DNA of 11,384 nucleotides from an uncultured bacterium (lineage in GTDB: Bacteria > Patescibacteriota > Saccharimonadia > Saccharimonadales > Saccharimonadaceae): positions 1 to 11,384 of the forward strand of contig CAISVS010000131.1 of assembly GCA_903889015.1 (NCBI GenBank), written 5' to 3'. Positions 6,196 through 11,238 of the stretch are shown here, piece after piece (position 1 is the stretch's first letter; every line of letters starts with the position of its first letter). Position numbers and translations under genes: made by a program. Below the pieces are notes generated by a model, which did not search any database, was not told the origin of the DNA, and was given only the letters and a program-made list of their open reading frames with translations.

Positions 6196-7205
6196 AGCTA
6201 GCTTCGCCAGCCTTTACTATCGTTGAACTATTAGTTGTCATCGTCGTCATTGGCGTCCTAGCCGCCATAACAATCGTCAGCTATACTGGCATATCCAACA
6301 AAGCCACAGTCGCTTCATTAACGTCAGATTTAGATAACGCATCAAGATTATTAAAGTTAGACCAGATCGTGAACAGTGGCTATCCGGCGACATTAGCGCT
6401 TGCGAACAATAGTAAGGGTTTAACAGCCAGCAACGGAGCGAATTATTATTACTCAGTCAACAATAGTGTAAGCCCACAAGCATTTTGCTTGAACGAGGTA
6501 AAGGGGACGACTAGTTACAAGATTACTAACGATTCGGCGCCAGTGGCGGGCGATTGTCAAGGTTACGGACTGGTCCTTAGCCTTGACGCTGGTGACAACG
6601 CATCTTACCCTGGCAGTGGCACAACTTGGAATGATATTAGTGGTAAAAATAATAATGCGACATTGAATAACGTTACATACAACAGCGCCGGCGCTAAAAG
6701 TATGACATTTAATGGTACAACTGGCTATGTTAGCATTCCCAGTAGCGCTAATTACGCCTACGGAACAACAGATTTTACTTGGGAATTATGGATTAGTGGA
6801 AGTAGCTTTGTGTCAGGAAATAATTATTTGATCGATCATGGTTCAAATGGCGGAACGCTAGCTTATCAAGGTGGTAAATTATTATATTACAACCCAACAT
6901 CAGGAACGGGAGGCAGTTTGTATACGGTTGGTTTTGGATCGAGTTTCTCGTTAGGTAATTGGTATCATGTGGTTGCAACTCGGCGTATCGGAATAACATA
7001 CTTGTATCTAAATGGAATTCTGTCAACATCAGCGACTGATGCTCGAAATTACACCGCACAATCTATTACTCTTGGTAATTATGGTGGTGGCGGTAGTTAC
7101 TATTGGAACGGATCAATTGCATATGTACGCTTATATAACCGTTCTTTTACGGCTGATGAAGTTTTGCAGAGTTTTAATGATCGTAAAACTCGATTTGGTT
7201 TGTGA
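6102..7205 (+). CDS. Type IV pilin-like protein 5 with C-terminal LamG-like domain
   Basis: 367 residues from the ATG at 6102, which lies inside the frameshifted block A leader and has no Shine-Dalgarno site. Leader of 37 residues: NRDSTTYYLLPTIYKK (block B), then GFTHSSPKLRRIKLASPA (block C), then A|FTIVELLVVIVVIG. The GFT at residues 20-22 looks like a disrupted ancestral processing site. The pilin part has Cys129/Cys152 and ITNDSAPVAGDC. The LamG-like domain (about 157-367) shows LVLSLDAGDNASYPGSGTTWNDISG, TTGYVSIPSS, FTWELWISGSS, NWYHVVATRRIGITYLYLNG and GSIAYVRLYNRSFTADEV. It ends RFGL, encoded CGATTTGGTTTGTGA, so the embedded ATG of the other LamG tails is lost, as expected for the last gene of the array. 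Expression in the present frame is uncertain. Confidence 0.82.
   Translation: MSKNRDSTTYYLLPTIYKKGFTHSSPKLRRIKLASPAFTIVELLVVIVVIGVLAAITIVSYTGISNKATVASLTSDLDNASRLLKLDQIVNSGYPATLALANNSKGLTASNGANYYYSVNNSVSPQAFCLNEVKGTTSYKITNDSAPVAGDCQGYGLVLSLDAGDNASYPGSGTTWNDISGKNNNATLNNVTYNSAGAKSMTFNGTTGYVSIPSSANYAYGTTDFTWELWISGSSFVSGNNYLIDHGSNGGTLAYQGGKLLYYNPTSGTGGSLYTVGFGSSFSLGNWYHVVATRRIGITYLYLNGILSTSATDARNYTAQSITLGNYGGGGSYYWNGSIAYVRLYNRSFTADEVLQSFNDRKTRFGL
6109..6152 (+). repeat. Block B, copy 3: heptanucleotide repeat in pilin 5 leader
   Basis: AAAACCGAGATTCTAC is followed by TACCTAC, TATCTAC, TACCTAC and TATCTAC, four clean 7-base units, then a six-A run. This is the most regular of the three heptamer tracts. 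It sits between the block A leader ORF and the pilin core in gene 5, where the two are in different frames. Confidence 0.8.
6167..6217 (+). repeat. Block C, copy 2: SPKLRRIKLASPA element before the pilin helix
   Basis: Near-identical to 4848-4898. It is bounded by GGCTTCAC (6159-6166) and GCCTTTAC (6210-6217), an imperfect 8-base duplication 51 bases apart. The element could therefore have entered the GGCTTTAC that encodes the normal G-F-T junction and stayed in frame. Confidence 0.7.
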
Positions 7206-7206
7206 A

Positions 7207-7431
7207 TTACTTAAATAATTTATCGGTATCGATTTTTTCAACACCAAACAAATAAATAATCTCTAAAATACCAACGGTATTAATCAGTGATAACGCGACA
7301 AACCAATTTAATTTGTGGTGTCTGGCGGCATGCCACAGGGCAGCAGCCTTCCAATAGATTGACCATACAACTAGAACTAATATTAATAATATTGCCCAGT
7401 CTGGTAGTAATGAGATTTCGGTACGATACAT
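7207..7431 (-). CDS. Small DUF5652-type membrane protein
   Basis: 74 residues with two predicted membrane helices (about 11-32, DWAILLILVLVVWSIYWKAAAL, and 42-63, NWFVALSLINTVGILEIIYLFG) joined by a basic loop WHAARHHKL. The WKAAALWHAARHHKLNWFVALSLINTVGILEIIYLF pattern, split here by topology, fits the DUF5652 family, which is common in Patescibacteria and has no established function. The N-terminus is short and the C-terminus (EKIDTDKLFK) charged. The start is firm: GGAGGT lies five bases before the ATG, and a perfect extended -10 lies upstream. The gene is convergent with the pilin array, one base separating the two stop codons. I see no terminator between them, so antisense read-through is possible. 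Confidence 0.8.
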   Translation of the reverse strand: MYRTEISLLPDWAILLILVLVVWSIYWKAAALWHAARHHKLNWFVALSLINTVGILEIIYLFGVEKIDTDKLFK

Positions 7432-7436
7432 ATTTT

Positions 7437-7464
7437 ACCTCCGTTTTATATACTAATTATATCA
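7437..7464 (-). promoter_or_regulatory. Extended -10 promoter and Shine-Dalgarno site of the DUF5652-type gene
   Basis: On the minus strand TGA-TATAAT (7464-7456) is followed by GGAGGT (7442-7437) and the ATG at 7431. It directly follows the pyrH stop codon (7471-7473) in the same orientation. The gene therefore has its own promoter and a conventional leader of about 18 nt. Confidence 0.75.
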
Positions 7465-7470
7465 CTATTT

Positions 7471-8193
7471 TTATTTGTGATTACCATCAATCATAGTGCC
7501 GAAAGAGTAGTCGCCGTCAATAATATCAGTTAATTTATGTAGGTCATTAATGTCAAATACAAAGATAGGAATTTCGGATTTTTCACACATTGCAAATGCT
7601 GTTCGGTCCATAACTTCCAGTCGCTGATCAAGTGCTTGCTGATATGTCAGTTCGGAATATTTTTTGGCTGAACTGTTTTTGCGGGGGTCTGAATCATAAA
7701 CGCCGTCAGTCGTGCTGGCTTTGAAAATAATCTCACATTGCAGTTCACTAGCAAATTGAGCGACAGCTGAATCAGTTGAAAAATTTGGCATTCCAAGGCC
7801 ACCAGCCACAATTACCATCCGTCCATGGCCTAAATGATGTCGGCCTTTGGTGCGAATATACGGTTCGGCAATTTGCGGAATGCTGATTGATGTCATTAGT
7901 CTGGTGTCGGTTGCGCCATTGCGAACTAACGCTTCACGTAGTCCGATACCGTTAATAATTGTCGCCATCATACCCATCGAATCGGCTTCGGTATGATCAA
8001 CGCTACTGTCAGCCTGACGGCCACGAAAAATGTTGCCACCACCGACAACAACAGCTAGTTCAATTTTAGTTTGTTTTTGGACCTGTATCAGATGTTTTGC
8101 AACATCATTATATCTGTCAAAGTTAATATTTTCGCTTTTATCTTGAAACAATTCACCGCTCAGTTTAAGTATCGCGCGTTTAATATTTGCCAT
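7471..8193 (-). CDS. pyrH: UMP kinase (uridylate kinase)
   Basis: Cytosolic amino-acid-kinase-fold enzyme that phosphorylates UMP to UDP with ATP, in pyrimidine nucleotide synthesis. All 240 residues are present, the usual length. Seen: KLSGE at 10-14, VVVGGGNIFRGR at 48-59, DSMGMMATIINGIGL at 71-85, IPQIAEPY at 105-112, GGLGMPNFSTDSAVAQFA at 131-148 (uridine and phosphate binding) and KASTTDGVYDSDPRKN at 158-173 (ATP side). The C-terminal MDRTAFAMC and PIFVFDIND also match. The ATG at 8193 is supported by homology from MANIKRAILKLSGE and by a promoter two bases upstream. Bacterial pyrH often sits between tsf and frr; neither is adjacent here, and the gene appears to be transcribed alone. Confidence 0.96.
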   Translation of the reverse strand: MANIKRAILKLSGELFQDKSENINFDRYNDVAKHLIQVQKQTKIELAVVVGGGNIFRGRQADSSVDHTEADSMGMMATIINGIGLREALVRNGATDTRLMTSISIPQIAEPYIRTKGRHHLGHGRMVIVAGGLGMPNFSTDSAVAQFASELQCEIIFKASTTDGVYDSDPRKNSSAKKYSELTYQQALDQRLEVMDRTAFAMCEKSEIPIFVFDINDLHKLTDIIDGDYSFGTMIDGNHK

Positions 8194-8201
8194 TACCTAA
8201 A

Positions 8202-8230
8202 AGTATATTGGTTTATCATCCCATAGTCAA
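8202..8230 (-). promoter_or_regulatory. Sigma-70 promoter of pyrH (leaderless)
   Basis: Minus strand TTGACT (8230-8225), a 17-base spacer and TATACT (8207-8202), one mismatch in each hexamer. The predicted start near 8195 is two bases before the ATG at 8193, so the mRNA has essentially no leader. Confidence 0.75.
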
Positions 8231-8240
8231 TTTTTACCTA

Positions 8241-8276
8241 CTTCAATAATTTGTCCGGTCGGATAAATTATTGAAG
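8241..8276. repeat. 16-bp inverted repeat upstream of pyrH promoter
   Basis: Arms CTTCAATAATTTGTCC and GGATAAATTATTGAAG around the loop GGTC, pairing throughout with one G-T on the plus strand. No T-run follows on either strand, so it is not a standard terminator. It sits ten bases beyond the -35 of pyrH in a divergent spacer, a fitting place for an operator, or it may be part of an unrecognised RNA. Confidence 0.7.
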
Positions 8277-8344
8277 CAACAACTCATCCAGGTTTCGATT
8301 CTGGAAAACAGATAGAGTCCATTTGTTGAAATAGAAAGTTGTAA

Positions 8345-8366
8345 TTTTTGCTCGGCCGAGCAAAAA
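8345..8366. repeat. Perfect 22-bp palindrome between pyrH and trmH
   Basis: TTTTTGCTCGG and CCGAGCAAAAA form an uninterrupted dyad with no spacer. It lies 51 bases before the trmH -10. A dimeric repressor or activator site is the simplest reading; as RNA it would need a small GGCC loop. Confidence 0.7.
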
Positions 8367-8416
8367 GTGCACCAAATAGTTTTTTGCACGGATTATCCTT
8401 ACAAAGATAGATAAGA

Positions 8417-8422
8417 TATAAT
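8417..8422 (+). promoter_or_regulatory. -10 of trmH (leaderless)
   Basis: A consensus TATAAT whose expected start point is the A of the ATG at 8429. The -35 is poor: the best candidate, TTATCC at 8393-8398, has an 18-base spacer. Activation from the upstream palindromes is conceivable. Confidence 0.6.
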
Positions 8423-8428
8423 AAAGTT

Positions 8429-9049
8429 ATGAATGAACAGGTGAATGAAGTTGTTGTTGGCGTTGGGGCACATCCGAAACCTTGGCCGACTGATGCCAAG
8501 TATGATTTAGATTTGCTGAAAAACGGTGACAAGCGTAATGTACTTGATAAATATCGCTATTGGACGCTGGAGGCAATTAAGGCTGATTTGGATGACAACA
8601 GAACGTCACTGCATATTGCTATTGAAAATTGGCAACACGATTTTAATATCGGCACGATTGTGCGCACGGCGAACGCTTTTAATGTTGAATCGGTTCATAT
8701 TATCGGTCGTCGTCATTGGAATCGCCGTGGCGCCATGGTAACTGACAGATATATGAATATAGTTAATCATTCAACCGTCAATGATTTTGTTGAATGTATG
8801 AAGTCGGATAATCGTCAAATTATTGCGATTGATATCGTGGCAGGTGCTGTTCCATTATCTGAATCATCTTTGCCTGAACGAGCAGTGCTAGTATTTGGTG
8901 GTGAAGGTCCAGGATTAAGTGATGAAATGCAAAAATCAGCCGAAAAAATCGTTATGATAGAACAATTTGGATCGACTCGGTCTGTTAACGTTGGCGTTGC
9001 AGCCGGTATTGCGATGTATGCATGGGTACAGCAGAATATCCTTAAATAG
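8429..9049 (+). CDS. TrmH/SpoU-family RNA 2'-O-methyltransferase
   Basis: 206 residues. The C-terminal SPOUT (alpha/beta-knot) domain shows motif 1 HDFNIGTIVRTANAF at 70-84, motif 2 AVLVFGGEGPGLS at 152-164 and motif 3 IEQFGSTRSVNVGVAAGIAMYAW at 177-199, which together form the SAM-binding knot; Arg79 is the conserved arginine of motif 1. The N-terminus GAHPKPWPTDAKYDLDLL, GDKRNVLDKYRYW resembles actinobacterial and Saccharibacteria TrmH-like proteins rather than classic E. coli TrmH or RlmB. The enzyme would transfer methyl from SAM to a ribose 2'-OH in tRNA or rRNA; the target nucleotide cannot be told from sequence. Its product SAH is the substrate of AhcY at the other end of the window, a general rather than specific link. 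Confidence 0.9.
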   Translation: MNEQVNEVVVGVGAHPKPWPTDAKYDLDLLKNGDKRNVLDKYRYWTLEAIKADLDDNRTSLHIAIENWQHDFNIGTIVRTANAFNVESVHIIGRRHWNRRGAMVTDRYMNIVNHSTVNDFVECMKSDNRQIIAIDIVAGAVPLSESSLPERAVLVFGGEGPGLSDEMQKSAEKIVMIEQFGSTRSVNVGVAAGIAMYAWVQQNILK

Positions 9050-9070
9050 CTATTTGAATATGGCAAATTA

Positions 9071-9091
9071 TTCCAAGGTTGGACCTTGGAA
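9071..9091. repeat. 8-bp hairpin after trmH
   Basis: TTCCAAGG and CCTTGGAA flank the loop TTGGA, 22 bases past the trmH stop. No T-run follows. The loop and right arm contain the TTGGAC that doubles as a -35 for the candidate promoter at 9079-9107. Confidence 0.6.
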
Positions 9092-9107
9092 AGGTAGCGT
9101 ATATAAA
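9079..9107 (+). promoter_or_regulatory. Candidate promoter of a small RNA
   Basis: TTGGAC at 9079-9084, a 17-base spacer and TATAAA at 9102-9107, in the spacer between two convergent genes. Predicted start is near 9114. No ORF follows on the plus strand, only a structured stretch ending in a short T-run. Confidence 0.4.
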
Positions 9108-9111
9108 AAGA

Positions 9112-9172
9112 GACACGAAATAACACCTCTCGAGGACGTTCCTCTAACAGAGAGAAAAAGGTGTCTGTTTTC
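9112..9172. terminator. Nested-stem element between convergent genes: bidirectional terminator or small RNA
   Basis: Outer arms ACACCT (9123-9128) and AGGTGT (9159-9164), or alternatively AGACAC (9111-9116) with GTGTCT (9161-9166). Inside, CTCTC pairs with GAGAG, and GAGGA with TCCTC. On the minus strand the outer stem is followed by CTTTTT, a fair intrinsic terminator for the aminotransferase. On the plus strand a GTTTTC follows, weaker, for trmH. With the promoter-like 9079-9107 it could instead be a roughly 60-nt RNA. Confidence 0.5.
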
Positions 9173-9182
9173 TACCTCGACT

Positions 9183-10484
9183 TTATGAAATTAGGTATTG
9201 ATTAATTGCAGTCGCAATTGTATCAAGGTTGGACTTGAATTTATTGTCATCCATCTCTAGTAACGTGATTCGGAATCCGGGTAGGTCTGAATTAAATCCT
9301 GACAGTGGCACTACGCAAATGCCAGTTGACGCTAACAGGTAATAGACGAATCTTTTGTCTAGGGCAGACGTTGCAACTAGTGGCTCGATGTAGTTTTTTA
9401 TATCTGTACTAATAATTGGTAAGGTTTGGTCAGCATTTAATACTTTGTCATTAAAAACCACGGTTGCGTAAAGTGCACCGTGTGGTCGAACGCAGGTAAT
9501 ACCGCCGATTTTTGAGAATGTTTGATACACCGTTTCGGCTCGTTTGTTATACAAGGCGTTATTTGACTGTAAATAATCATGATAACGTGCATCTGACAAA
9601 ATTTTTGGCAGTGCTTTTTGTGGCAAAGTTGTTGAACAGACTTCCAACATTTTAGAATCAACCAACGATTTAACATAACGAGCAAAAATTGTATCTTTGT
9701 CGGTATTATAAAATTCCACCCAACCACAACGCGATCCGGGCCATGGTACTTCTTTGGATAATCCCTTCATAGCCATGCCTGGTACGTTGCTAATAACATC
9801 AGACAGTGGCGTCATAACAGCGTCGCCATAGACGATGTTGGCATAAATTTCGTCGGCTATGATAAATAGGTCAAATTCGCGGGCGATTGCCACAATTTCG
9901 GTCAAAACTTGTTTAGAATAGACCATTCCAGTTGGATTATCGGGGTTGATTATCAAAATACCACCGATTGACGGGTTGTATTTGACCTTGTTGCGCAGGT
10001 CGTCAAGGTCAGGAATCCAATTATTGGCAGGGTCCAGTCGGTAGGTAATATGTGGCGAGCTAGCATGTGAGGCCTCGGCGGAAGAATGAGTTGAATAGGC
10101 CGGGTTTGGTCCAATTACTCGGACATGTTCGTTTAGATTACTGTAAACTCGAGATATTGCATCACCTAATCCGTTAAAAAACAAAATATCTTCGGCCGTT
10201 ATATGGGCGCCGCCAGCACTGTTGCGCTGATCGGCAATAAATTCACGGGTCGTCGTCAAACCTTTGGTAGGTGAGTATCCAAAAGCTGAATCGTCTGACA
10301 TGACGATATCGCGAACGATTTCTTTGATCCAACTAGGCACACAGTGACCCTTTTGAACGGGATCACCAATATTTTCCCAAGCAATGGTTACCCCCATCTT
10401 TTCTATCCGCTTAGCGACGGCAACAATCTCTCGAATTTCGTAAGTTAATTCATCAGCACCACTGTAAACAATATTATTTCGCAT
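9183..10484 (-). CDS. PLP-dependent class I/II aminotransferase
   Basis: Fold-type I pyridoxal-phosphate aminotransferase, 433 residues. Seen: ENIGDPVQKGH at 37-47 (substrate entrance), FGYSPTKGLTTTREFIADQRN at 68-88 (Gly-rich start of the large domain), LFFNGLGDAI at 101-110, IINPDNPTG at 178-186, ADEIYANIVY at 210-219 with the PLP-nitrogen Asp211, KGLSKEVPWPGSRCGW at 240-255 with the Schiff-base Lys244 and Arg252, and PGFRITLLE at 402-410 with the substrate-carboxylate Arg405. It interconverts an amino acid and its keto acid, with alanine, aspartate or an aromatic amino acid as the likely range; sequence alone does not choose. It is monocistronic, with its own leaderless-looking promoter. 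The catalytic residues are intact. Confidence 0.92.
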   Translation of the reverse strand: MRNNIVYSGADELTYEIREIVAVAKRIEKMGVTIAWENIGDPVQKGHCVPSWIKEIVRDIVMSDDSAFGYSPTKGLTTTREFIADQRNSAGGAHITAEDILFFNGLGDAISRVYSNLNEHVRVIGPNPAYSTHSSAEASHASSPHITYRLDPANNWIPDLDDLRNKVKYNPSIGGILIINPDNPTGMVYSKQVLTEIVAIAREFDLFIIADEIYANIVYGDAVMTPLSDVISNVPGMAMKGLSKEVPWPGSRCGWVEFYNTDKDTIFARYVKSLVDSKMLEVCSTTLPQKALPKILSDARYHDYLQSNNALYNKRAETVYQTFSKIGGITCVRPHGALYATVVFNDKVLNADQTLPIISTDIKNYIEPLVATSALDKRFVYYLLASTGICVVPLSGFNSDLPGFRITLLEMDDNKFKSNLDTIATAINQYLIS

Positions 10485-10491
10485 ATAAATA

Positions 10492-10497
10492 ATAATA
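10492..10497 (-). promoter_or_regulatory. -10 of the aminotransferase gene (leaderless)
   Basis: TATTAT on the minus strand ends seven bases before the ATG at 10484. No convincing -35 is present and the area is AT-rich, so this call rests mainly on its agreement with the spacing at the other starts. Confidence 0.45.
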
Positions 10498-10539
10498 CAC
10501 CATTTTAATTACTAACGTTCCTTAAAAGCATGACTAGTA

Positions 10540-10568
10540 TTGACAAAAACGTTACAATATGCTAATAT
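10540..10568 (+). promoter_or_regulatory. Strong sigma-70 promoter of the 10739 membrane-protein gene
   Basis: Consensus TTGACA at 10540-10545, a 17-base spacer, and TGC-TAATAT (extended -10) ending at 10568. Predicted start is near 10575. The surrounding AGTATTGACAAAA (10536-10548) is repeated exactly at 11172-11184. This is the best promoter in the window by consensus. Confidence 0.8.
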
Positions 10569-10574
10569 GGTCTC

Positions 10575-10738
10575 AAGTCGGTTCACAGGTGGAAATCTGG
10601 ACGACAAGCAGTTTGAAAATCAAATCATTAAAGTACATGTGATCCGTTAAAAGATTATATGTACTTACGGGTGTAAATATTAACACCACCTGCTACCGCA
10701 CAAAACATCGTTTTTGAGCGACTAGTGGGTCAAAATGT
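10575..10738 (+). ncRNA. Structured 5' leader, riboswitch-like or regulatory RNA candidate
   Basis: About 160 nt between the strong promoter and the small membrane-protein gene. Helices seen in order: GTCG/CGAC (10577-10580, 10602-10605) enclosing CAGGT-GGAA-ATCTG (10586-10599, GNRA loop); GTTTG/CAAAT (10611-10625); a 14-bp hairpin (10631-10644 with 10653-10666); GGTGT/ACACC (10670-10687); and CGC-CAAAAC/GTTTTTG-GCG (10697-10720). CAGGTGG (10586-10592) can instead pair with CCACCTG (10686-10692), dissolving the first and fourth hairpins. I do not recognise a known Rfam family. A 27-codon ORF starting at 10567 overlaps the -10, so it would need another promoter. Confidence 0.45.
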
Positions 10739-11056
10739 ATGGAAAACATACAAGGTCAGGGCAATGGCGGAAACAACGGGAATAAGAAAGGTATTTTTAC
10801 CAATCTTAAATCCAGTGTTACGTCTGCCTATCTGTATCTTCTTCCTGCGGCAGTTTGGTGCTCGCTTGTTTTGATTAACATAGCGAAAATCAACGGTGCG
10901 TCGCTGAAGGATGCAGATAAGGCTATGGCTTCGACCGTAGTTATAGGTGTCGCTTTCTTGATAATTTCCAAAATGGAAAAATATCAAGTTAAGCAGATGG
11001 CTATGAATACGATCATGGTCGCAGTCGGTATGATTGCATACTATCTGTTGAAGTAA
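10739..11056 (+). CDS. Small three-helix membrane protein, unknown function
   Basis: 105 residues, not recognised. A polar Gly/Asn-rich N-terminus (MENIQGQGNGGNNGNKKG) is followed by about three hydrophobic segments: 31-49 (YLYLLPAAVWCSLVLINIA), 65-80 (ASTVVIGVAFLIISKM) and 88-104 (MAMNTIMVAVGMIAYYLL). Short basic linkers (LKDADKAM, EKYQVKQ) separate the helices. The start ATG at 10739 has only a weak GTGGGT eight bases upstream; an out-of-frame ATG at 10735 gives just 16 codons. The gene is preceded by a strong promoter and a long structured leader, unlike the housekeeping genes here. The next gene has the same promoter type and also begins with a short polar Asn/Gln-containing segment before a membrane helix. 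A role in secretion or the envelope is possible but unsupported. Confidence 0.75.
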   Translation: MENIQGQGNGGNNGNKKGIFTNLKSSVTSAYLYLLPAAVWCSLVLINIAKINGASLKDADKAMASTVVIGVAFLIISKMEKYQVKQMAMNTIMVAVGMIAYYLLK

Positions 11057-11084
11057 TAATTACTTTCAGAAGTAGGCCACAAAA

Positions 11085-11120
11085 CGTTACGGGAATCTAC
11101 AATGCTAGATTCCCGTAACG
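11085..11120. terminator. 15-bp hairpin after the 10739 gene
   Basis: CGTTACGGGAATCTA pairs perfectly with TAGATTCCCGTAACG around the loop CAATGC, 28 bases past the stop. On the plus strand it is followed by ATAAAA rather than T's. On the minus strand TTTTG follows, so it is a better terminator in that direction although no minus-strand gene enters here. It may act as an mRNA 3'-end stabiliser or a weak terminator for the plus-strand gene. Confidence 0.55.
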
Positions 11121-11175
11121 ATAAAACCCCTACGTGTACTTTAATGAATTGATTTAACTAACAGATGTCAAAGTA

Positions 11176-11204
11176 TTGACAAAATAATGCAAATGTAGTA
11201 TATT
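11176..11204 (+). promoter_or_regulatory. Sigma-70 promoter of the 11239 gene
   Basis: TTGACA at 11176-11181, a 17-base spacer and TATATT at 11199-11204; an overlapping TATTAT at 11201-11206 has a 19-base spacer. Predicted start is near 11211, giving a 28-nt leader before the ATG at 11239. Confidence 0.7.
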
Positions 11205-11238
11205 ATGATTTGATAATCATATTTTGGGTTATTAACTT

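Noticed and set aside
8288..8304. CCAGGTTTCGATTCTGG looked like a tRNA T-arm
   Set aside because: The loop is nine bases rather than seven with a 4-bp stem, and no acceptor, anticodon or D arm can be placed around it.
8284..8532. Minus-strand 82-codon open frame across the trmH start
   Set aside because: Overlaps the supported trmH start and promoter, has no promoter or ribosome site, and its composition does not resemble a known protein.
8815..9126. Minus-strand 103-codon open frame opposite trmH
   Set aside because: Fully antisense to well-supported SpoU motifs, with no initiation signal.
9114..9172. Hammerhead-type ribozyme in the nested-stem element
   Set aside because: The conserved CUGANGA core is absent; only generic stems are present.
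10567..10650. 27-codon ORF (MVSSRFTGGNLDDKQFENQI...) in the structured leader
   Set aside because: Its ATG overlaps the -10 hexamer, so it would not be in the transcript from the strong promoter. An alternative TACAAT at 10553-10558 has a poor -35, and an ORF this short is expected by chance.
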